A stretch of DNA of 13,269 bases from Acanthamoeba sp. SK_2022b (taxonomy: Eukaryota; Discosea; Longamoebia; Acanthamoebidae). The stretch is taken from contig JANDJZ010000880.1 in assembly GCA_027943245.1 (NCBI GenBank), positions 1 through 13,269 on the forward strand, read 5' to 3'. The notes below the pieces were generated by a model. The model saw only the letters and a program-made list of their open reading frames with translations, searched no databases and had not been told where the DNA came from. A program made the translations under genes and the position numbers. This document shows, piece by piece, positions 1 to 7,221 of this stretch; the stretch's first letter is position 1, and each line of letters opens with the position of its first letter.

Positions 1-67
1 CTCTCCTCTCCTCCCCCCCCCCCGTCATGTGCATGTTGGACGACTACGTCGTGGATGCGGTGTGCAG
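1..67 (+). other. 3' part of an intron of the kinase gene
   Basis: The window opens inside an intron. A CT-rich stretch is followed by an 11-C run (13-23) and the segment ends in GGTGTGCAG, a UG-rich acceptor like others in this window. The acceptor at 66-67 lets the kinase tail that follows be read in frame. The donor lies outside the window. Confidence 0.6.
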
Positions 68-162
68 AGTTCAGGGATCTGCTGCAGCAAATCTTCCAGA
101 AGGACCCGCGCCGCCGCATATCCATCCATGGCGTCATGGCTCACCCGTGGGTGGGCTTTTGA
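68..162 (+). CDS. Protein kinase, C-terminal end (last exon, partial)
   Basis: This final coding exon encodes about 31 residues and ends at TGA 160-162. Read with codons starting at 70, it gives FRDLLQQIFQKDPRRRIS and then HPWVGF before the stop. The pattern D-L-L-x(6)-DPRRRIS followed by HPWV is the end of a eukaryotic Ser/Thr kinase domain (subdomain XI invariant Arg, then the HPW/HPF tail). The ATP-binding and catalytic loops lie upstream of the window, so substrate and subfamily cannot be fixed. The HPWV tail is common in CAMK-group kinases such as CaMK, CaMKK and AMPK relatives. The protein stops only two residues after HPWV, so nothing follows the kinase domain. Its first codon is split across the intron. 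A kinase tail is well supported; anything finer is a guess. Confidence 0.75.
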
Positions 163-675
163 GGTCGATGGCATCGGTCAGCCGCCATGCACTACTTGCA
201 ACAATGAGTGGCATATTGCCACACGTTATGCAAAAGCTTTCATTAACACTCCCTCAGACAACCCAAGCACAGAGCACTGAGTAACATTCTTGGGTTGAGG
301 TCCTTGTTGCAGGGAGGACCCACTTGGACCGATGACACATGACGCGTGGGAATTATGTGAGGGTGTACACCGCACGCCATCGTTTCCTTTGTCTTGGCCC
401 GAAATTTCGTTCGAGACAGCGAAAAAATGAATTCTGTCGACAGGCCGTTGGGCGCGTAACGGTCCGGTTCGCAACGTTGGAAACCCAACGTTGGGTTGGG
501 TGAGTGAGTCCATACTAGGTGGCCTTTCTTCCTCTCTTCCTCCTCCCGAAACAGAACGACACGAGCACCAGGGACGTAACTACAGACGTGGTCCTCTCAC
601 TCACACGTTCACTGTAGCACACCGTCGGCTCTTTAATTCTCTCCCATACACACACTCAATCCTATCACCCACAAG
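163..675. other. Intergenic: kinase 3' UTR and Cdc25 upstream region
   Basis: These 513 bp separate two genes on the same strand. I found no open frame with family similarity on either strand and no AATAAA signal after the kinase stop. The right half holds Myb-type AACGG cores and a palindrome (listed separately). Near the start codon the sequence turns CT/CA-rich (about 510-670), which is typical of a 5' leader here. Confidence 0.6.
443..497. promoter_or_regulatory. Candidate Myb-site and palindrome cluster upstream of Cdc25
   Basis: On the minus strand, 443-452 reads CCCAACGGCC and matches the plant MSA pattern YCYAACGGYY. On the plus strand TAACGG lies at 457-462 inside TAACGGTCC (457-465). 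CAACGTTGG occurs twice, at 472-480 and 486-494, and the second copy sits in a perfect 16-bp palindrome (482-497, arms AACCCAAC/GTTGGGTT). The cluster is about 180-230 bp before the Cdc25 ATG. Motif matches are seen directly; their function is inference. Confidence 0.4.
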
Positions 676-2910
676 ATGTGCGATTCGATGGACCTCTCTC
701 CGGTCTCAAAACTGAGCACCAACTTCCAGGATCTCTACACTGCCGGCGACTGCGAAGTGCCAGTGCGCAAGGCCCTCTTCGGAGCCTCGGCCTCAACCGC
801 AGCGGGGTCCTCCTCTGATGCGTTCGCATCGTTCTCGGGCTTGTCTGAGCTGTCCAGCTCGGGCTCGTCGATCCCGTGCGCGACTACCTTCAAGAAGCCG
901 CTGGCTCCGTCGTCCAAGCTCACTCGCGCCAAGAAGCTCCACCACTCGGACAAGCGTAAGCCCGGCAGCTTCATCGGGCGACCCTCGTCTTCATCTACCC
1001 CGTCCTTGCCCTTCTCAAATGCGGCCGACAACTCATCGACCGCTACATCTCCCTTCCTCACACCATGCGACGACGTGGCCTCTTCGATGCGCCGTGGCGG
1101 CCGAGCCCAGAGCTTCTGCTTTGGCGATCGATCGCCCCTGTCGTCCATCGATCTCGACCAGGAAAATCGCGCCAAGTCGTCGCAACCCTCTTCGGCCAGG
1201 AATCTCTTCGATTGCAATCAATGGGGCTCACAAAATTACGAGACTGCAATGCCCTACTCGGTTGCCAGCCAGCAGCGCAGCGTAGGCAGCTGCCCCACTC
1301 AACGGCGCGCCACCGCCTCGAGGTCTGCGATGTCGTCATCTACGACTTCGCTGCCCGTGCTTCGGCTCGACCAGTTGCCCTCGGCCGATTGCGAAACCTC
1401 TTCGGCGTTTGGCGCATGTGACGAAGAGGACAAGGAGAACATCACGCCCGCCGCCAGCGGCGCGTCGCCCTACCGCCCGCCCCTGTTCCAGCTGTCGCCG
1501 TCGTCGTCGCCCAGCAGGTCGCACCGCTCGGGATCCATGACCGACCGCTCCCACCACCTCCGCCGCCACAACGCGGGCCTCTTTGCTTCTCCCTCGGACG
1601 ACGGCGGCAGCGGTGCCGCCGGCGATGCCGATCAGTTCCGCATCCACCACCGCGGGCGCACGATGTCGTCGGCCAACGTGTCGACCACCGCGTCGCCGTT
1701 TGGCTTCTCGATGTCCTCTTCCTCTTCCTCTTCGTCGGTCGCCACCTCGCCCTTTGGCGCGTCGTCTTCCTCCTCTTCGTCGGTCGCCACCTCGCCCTTT
1801 GGCGGCGCTTCAAGCGACCTGCGCAGCTCGCAGGTCGTGCCCGCTGCTGCCGGGCCCAGCGCTCGTCGGATAAAGCAGCGCGCCGGCCGGTCGCTCACGG
1901 TGTCGTGCAGCTCGCTGCCCACCCTCCACCCGATGTCGAGCGCCACGATGATGTCGACACCGGACATGCGCGAGGCCCACGTGCCCGTGCTGCCCACCAA
2001 TCCGCACGCGAGCCACTCGGACCTGCCCTGCATCGAGCCCGCCACCCTCATGCGCCTCCTGCGCGGCGAGTTTGACCAGGTCTTCACGCGCCTCTTCATC
2101 ATCGACTGCCGCTTCCAGTACGAGTACGACGGCGGACACATTCGCGGTACCGTGTCCCACCCACTCGCCTCGCCTTGCCTTGCAACGCGACCACGTGGCT
2201 TACTTGCCGTTTGTGTCGTGACTTGTCGCAGGCGCGTTGAACCTCAACACGACGCAGGACGTGGAAAAGCACTTCATGCTCAACCCCATCCCGCTCAAGG
2301 AGAAGGTGTGCATCGTCTTCCACTGCGAGTTCTCCTCCCACCGCGGACCCGTCCTGTACGCGCAGCCCCTCCCCCCAAAAAAATTTTAACATCTCGAACG
2401 CAATCGCCTGACTGGCCCGTGGTTGCGATTGGTTAAGGTGTCGGTACCTACGAAGTTGGGACCGCAAGATGCACGAGCACTGCTACCCGGAGCTCTACTA
2501 CCCGGAGATGTACGTGCTCGAGGGCGGCTACAAGAAGTTCTGGGAGACGACCGACGCCCCGCCCTTCTGCGAGCCGCAGGCCTACGTGCCCATGAAGGAC
2601 GCCAAGTACCTCAAGGAGATGAAGACCGGTACGTCACACGTGTGCAGTTGTGGCTTGCAAGTTGTGGCACACGCGCAGAGGCTGACCTCATGGGTGCGTG
2701 GTTGCAGGCCTGGCCAGCATTCGCAACTTCTCCACCAAGAAGCAGGGCAGCGGCAGCTTCCGCTCGCGGAGCTGGACGGTCGACATGCATGAGGAGGCGG
2801 CGGCGGCCAACCTCCGACCGCTCCGTTTCCCGCGCCTCGCCACCCCCTCCCCGCTCGCGGCTTCCGCCGACAGCCCCAGCGCGGCCGAGCGCGACCTGGA
2901 CGACGCCTAG
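676..2910 (+). CDS. CDC25: Cdc25-type dual-specificity phosphatase (M-phase inducer)
   Basis: Exons are 676-2146, 2232-2355, 2438-2628 and 2708-2910; introns are 79-85 nt and all phases agree, giving 662 aa. Cdc25 removes inhibitory phosphates from Thr/Tyr in the glycine loop of cyclin-dependent kinases and so triggers mitotic entry. The C-terminal rhodanese-like catalytic domain spans about residues 450-590. It contains LFIIDCRFQYEYDGGHIRGA, the P-loop HCEFSSHRGP (catalytic Cys522, Arg528) and YPELYYPEMYVLEGGY. The two arginines that dock CDK in human Cdc25B (R488 and R492) align with Arg residues of CRYLRSWDRK. The long N-terminal half is Ser-rich and disordered, as in other Cdc25 proteins. 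It carries several SP/TP sites, a KEN tripeptide (253-255, followed by ITP) and a 15-residue repeat. One oddity: the residue before the catalytic Arg is His, where animal and yeast Cdc25 have Glu as I recall. Exon 2 and exon 3 junctions are fixed by this alignment. Confidence 0.93.
1726..1804 (+). repeat. 45-bp tandem repeat in the Cdc25 N-terminal region
   Basis: A 34-nt stretch at 1726-1759 recurs exactly at 1771-1804, a period of 45 nt (15 codons), so frame is kept. Each unit encodes a Ser run followed by SVATSPFG. A third, diverged SPFG lies just upstream at about 1692-1703. The duplicated S-P sites could add CDK phosphorylation targets. Confidence 0.85.
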
Positions 2911-3282
2911 ACGCGCATCGCCGCGTGGCGAGGGGCCAAGTGGGCTGCTCTCGGGCGGGACAGATAGCCTATCCCGCTCTAGGCGTAGAGCGTCTTGGCC
3001 GCAGGGACTGTACAGATAGATATACACGATATTCCGGCCAACAGCACACACAGCCAGTTCTGTTGGGCGAGACCAGGCAAGCCGGGGTGGCGCTTGGGGG
3101 CGTGCAAGCACTTAGGTGTCTTGACCGCATTCCCACGCAGATGTTGCCTCAACAACACGAAGCCCTTTTTTTTTGAATGAATCACCACCGCGCATGTTCC
3201 TCTTTGCCTTGTTATTACTGTTGTCTGTCGAGACAGAAGAGTGAGTCTATTGCGACGCTGAGAGGAGGAGACAAAGCATTTC
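2911..3282. other. Convergent intergenic region between Cdc25 and mtnB
   Basis: These 372 bp lie between two stop codons facing each other and should hold both 3' UTRs. There is no AATAAA on either strand. GAATGAA after a T run (about 3165-3180) is a weak candidate signal for Cdc25. A short inverted repeat, TCTGT-CGAG-ACAGA near 3224-3237, sits just past the mtnB stop. No coding sequence is recognised. Confidence 0.5.
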
Positions 3283-3484
3283 TTAAGGCTTCTGAGTCGG
3301 GTCGAGGCCGAGCTGCTTCATCTTGATGGCCGCCTCAAACTGGAAGAAGATAGGAGAGAGAGTGAGAAAACAACTCTTTGAGTCAGCCACTTGCTCCAGT
3401 GCGTGCGTTTGTGCGCGTGCGCACCAGGTAGTCGTAGCACTCGGCCTGGGTCTTGGCGTGCTCCCACGTGTCACTGCGTGGCGG

Positions 3485-3529
<45 letters not shown>

Positions 3530-4324
3530 TTCATCAGATATTTGAAACGCAGTCAAGTGTGACGCACGCGCGATGCTCTCGGAGTGCGGCTTACCCCCAG
3601 ATGTAGACGCCGTGGCGGCGCACGAGGACGGCGGTGGCCTTGGGGTAGGCCTTGATGGCCTGGTCCATGCTCTCCTTGAGGTCGGCCTCGTGGGCCGTGT
3701 TCTCGATGATGGGGACCACGAGCTCGTCGTGGTAGCCCAGGCCCTTGATGCCCTTGATCATCTCCATGTGCGTGATCCGGAACTCCTTGTCGTAGAGCAG
3801 CGTCACCAGCATGGCGTGCATCGAGTGCCTGGAGAGCCCGCGGGCCAATCAGTGGCCAGGGAGTGAGAGGGGGGGGAGAAAGAGGGAGAGGGGGGGGGGC
3901 ACGAACGTGTGGATGACGGCACCAGCGCCCACGCGGTACGCGTTGAAGAAGAGGGGAGTGCAGGCCGACGGTCGGAGGTGCTTCTTGCAGGGCGCCTCGA
4001 TCAGCTGCTCGTCTTCGCCGTAGATGAACATGTCATCCGACTGCACGCGCTCCTTCTGAACGCCCGACGGCGCGATGTACACCTTGCCACTGCAGGTTTT
4101 GTTTAATATTTTTTTAATATAAAAAAAGAATAGTTTATATATTTTTAATATTTAAAATAATTTTTCCAGGGGTTGTCGTTCCCTTGCGGCTAGAGGGGGG
4201 GGGGGTACTCGTGCTTGACGGAGAGCCCGCCACCGGTTCCGGTGACCCAGCCCAACGAGTAGAAAAGCTTGAGGAGGTCGGGGATAAGGGCGGTGGGGTG
4301 CTCCGGGTGGGTGTGGTCAGCCAT
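3283..4324 (-). CDS. mtnB: Methylthioribulose-1-phosphate dehydratase (class II aldolase family)
   Basis: Minus-strand exons are 4324-4209, 4089-3907, 3828-3595, 3473-3425 and 3339-3283, giving 212 aa ending TQKP. MtnB (APIP in animals) dehydrates 5-methylthioribulose-1-phosphate to the 2,3-diketo compound in the cytosolic methionine salvage pathway. Family marks include [11 protein letters not shown] near residues 25-35, [10 protein letters not shown], and the zinc ligands His99 and His101 in IHTHSMHAM. Glu122 in THMEMIKGI fits the catalytic acid/base, VVPIIENT follows, and His172 in RRHGVYIWG is the third zinc ligand. Length agrees with the family (about 200-240 aa). Four introns (119, 78, 121 and 85 nt) split it: the first has an AT-rich island and the third a TG microsatellite. 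The ATG is the first in frame before PEHP. It diverges from the Myb gene, with 454 bp between start codons. Confidence 0.95.
3486..3526. repeat. (CA)n microsatellite in mtnB intron 3
   Basis: A 41-nt uninterrupted CA tract on the plus strand. In the mtnB transcript it reads (UG)n and ends about a dozen nt before the acceptor at 3474-3475. It may vary in length between strains and can adopt Z-DNA. Confidence 0.95.
4100..4167. other. AT-rich island in mtnB intron 1
   Basis: About 68 bp of nearly pure A/T, including TTTTTTAATATA and several TTTAATATT-like runs, sits inside the 119-nt intron (4090-4208). The exons on both sides are GC-rich. The other end of the same intron holds an 11-G run on the plus strand (4195-4205). 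Confidence 0.85.
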
Positions 4325-4778
4325 CTTGCGTGTGGTGCGGCGAGAGAGCGAAGCTAAGAGCGAAACGCCGCTTCTGCGGCGGATGATTTCTTCAGATTAT
4401 TCTCTTTTCTTTTCCTGAGCCGCAGCTCCCAAGCGTGGAGCAAAACAACGAAAAAAGGCGCCAACGGCTCTCGAAGTGCCCGGTTCTTTCCGAGCACAAA
4501 AACTGCCGTTACTTTTCGGACTTGCCGAACCGGTCTTGCCCAGCGGAACGGGAGAACCTGCTGGTCTTGCCGGGAAAAACAGTGCCACGCTGCAACGGCG
4601 GCGAGAAATATCCAGGCAGGCAGCAGTGCGCCAGGGGAAATTTGGCGGCACGAGCCTAGGCAGCAGGCATAACGGTCCGCGGCTGATCTACCCCTCCCCC
4701 CTCTTCCTCGCGCCACAAGACGAACGGTGGGTGCAGGCCTCGCTCGTGACATTTCCCATCAAGATATACTGATTCCAG
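4325..4778. promoter_or_regulatory. Divergent mtnB/Myb promoter region with clustered Myb and E2F-like sites
   Basis: This 454-bp region lies between divergent start codons. AACGG cores occur at 4463-4467, 4506-4510 (minus), 4547-4551, 4594-4598, 4671-4675 and 4723-4727; four of them are the full Myb site YAACGG. E2F-like WTTSSCSS matches are TTTGGCGG at 4641-4648 and TTTCCCGG on the minus strand at 4570-4577. A perfect hairpin CGCCGC-TTCT-GCGGCG (4366-4381) lies in the probable mtnB leader. No clear TATA box was found. Sites are read directly; their use is inferred from the neighbouring three-repeat Myb gene. Confidence 0.5.
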
Positions 4779-7157
4779 ATGGAGGCCCCACTCACCTCAA
4801 GGCGCGAGGGTATCTCGCCCCTCGCTACGAAAGACTTTGACGTCGTTGAGCCCGACTTCAATCGGCGTATGTGTTGCACGATCACCTGGACCCCGTCCAA
4901 TCCTCCATTACATTACTCTTTCCTTTGCCCTTCCCTGAAACCGAATAGCCTGGTGCCTGCCTGTAACCTGACCATTGTATCCCTCCTCATACAGCCCCCG
5001 CTCCGCATGCGCTTTCGTCCCGTGGTGTTAATTCGTACGCATTTCCACACTTCGGTGCCTTGGCTGAGACATCGACGCGACCTTTGGACCTGACGTCTCG
5101 TCGGGTCGTTGGGCTCGCTCCGAACAGTCCCAGTGCCATGCCTCCATTCTCTCAGATGTCGAGATCACGTGTCTTCATTCCAACCGCTAACCCCCCCCCC
5201 CTCTGCCCATTTCCATCCTCAGGCATGGGACCCAAGGCACATACGTCACGCCTACGGCAGGGCTCCATCTCGTCGGACATCGCACGACATCGGTAGTAGG
5301 GCTGGGAGGGGGCGCCTACGCCCCCTCTTCTCACTCGACACATCAGGCAGGCGCGGTCTCATCTTCGCCTCGTTCCCCTGAGGTGGTGGTGGAAGAGGCC
5401 GGTACCGTCCCTCGAAGCGGATCCGCTCGCATGCACGCCTCGATCAGCGAAAGCGTCCCCGGAGCGCACCAGCACCAACACAGCGGCAACGGGGTCCGGG
5501 GCCGCCTCCTCCACGAGGGAGAAGTGGAGAGGCTCCCCTACGGGGCAGGCCTGGCAGGCGCGTCGTCATCGCTCGCCCCCTCGGCAGCGCTACACGAGGC
5601 CGCGCTGGACTCGGGCGACGAGGAGCAGTATGGCCGCGGCAAGGCCGAGAAGCGGCAGGTGGTGCGTAAGTCGAAGGGCCGGTGGACAAAACACGAGGTA
5701 CGCCCCGCTAGCCCCCCTTGCGCGCTCGTTCTCCGTTCTCCCCTCACCCCGATAGCTGTTGAGCCCCCCTTGCGCGCGTCCTCGTCCCCTTCATAACGTT
5801 CAAGGTTGCTGTTGGTGTAACGGCCGAAATGTTTATTGTAGACAAGCAAATTCGGAAATTCCGTGGCAATGTCGCCAGATAATCTCTTTTCGTATTTCCT
5901 TTTGATTTTCCCTTTGTAACCAAAATTTCCTGTGGCTCAGGACAACACACTCCGCGAGGCGGTGCAGCAGTACGGAGCCAAGAACTGGAAACAAATAGCC
6001 GAGTGCGTGCCCGGTCGCACGGATGTACAGTGCCTGCACAGGTCCGTTGTGTTTTTAATCCCCCGACCCGCACACACAACCTTTGGGACAAGCGAGGTCT
6101 GACCTGCAGCCCTTGTCCTCTCAGGTGGCAGAAGGTGCTCAACCCAGAACTGGTCAAGGGCCCCTGGACCAAGGAGGAAGACGAGCTTGTGGTGAAGCTC
6201 GTGCACCAGTATGGCCCGAAGCGATGGTCGCTCATCGCCTCGCACCTCAAGGTAAACTTTAACAATCATGCGAAGCCTTTCTCTCTCTCTTTCTCTCTCT
6301 CGGTGCGCGAGCTTTGTGGGTTTGACTGTTTCTCTCTCTCTTCCCGCGCGCAGGGGCGGATCGGCAAGCAGTGCAGGGAGCGCTGGCACAACCACCTCAA
6401 CCCCTCCATCAAGAAGGACGCCTGGACGGAGGAGGAGGATCGAATGCTGATCGATGCGCACAGACAGCTGGGCAACCGCTGGGCGGAGATCGCCAAGCTC
6501 CTGCCCGGGCGGACCGACAATTCGATCAAGAACCACTGGAACTCGACCATCCGTCGCAAGCTCGCCAAGAACGAGCCCGCTTCGACTTCCTCTCACTCCC
6601 CTCGTACTACTACCACTACCATCACTCCCACTACCAACAACAACAACAACAACAACAACAACACCGACAACAGCAACAAGGAGAACTGCGAAAACTCCTC
6701 CGCGCCCTCCTCCGCTCCTCGTGAGCGTGCCTCTTCTTCGTGTTCATCCTCCTCCGCCTCTTCCTCTTCCTCCAAGGCTCTCGCGCCCTCTGGCGCTGCG
6801 CCCCCCGCCGCCACCGCCAACGGCGCGGGCAACGCCGCAAACGGCAGCGGCAACGCCAACGCCAACGGAGGCAGCAAGGCCATCTCCCTCACCCTGTGGG
6901 TCGCCGGCGGCCCCGCCCTCTCCCCCACGGAGCCCTCCTCGATCGCCGCTTCCTCTTCCCCCTCTTCCCTGCCCACTCCCCATCTCCCGCCTCTCTCCTC
7001 CTCCGCCGCCTCCTCCCCCGCCCCTGCCCCGCTCTCCCTGCCCACCCCCCCTCCCCTCAAGGTACCCCCCCCCCCCCGCCCTCCCGCCACGTGTGACCGA
7101 GCACTAGCGTTCGCCTGCTCTCGCCTTGGCCTCTGCCTCACGCGACACGTGTGTGTG

Positions 7158-7221
<64 letters not shown>

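Noticed and set aside
735..1217. Minus-strand frame opposite the Cdc25 N-terminus
   Set aside because: Ser-rich coding sequence commonly leaves the opposite strand open. No start context, splice support or motif.
4366..4381. GC hairpin in the mtnB leader as a riboswitch or terminator
   Set aside because: A 6-bp stem alone is too small, and S-adenosylmethionine-type riboswitch cores are absent; eukaryotic mtnB genes are not known to have one.
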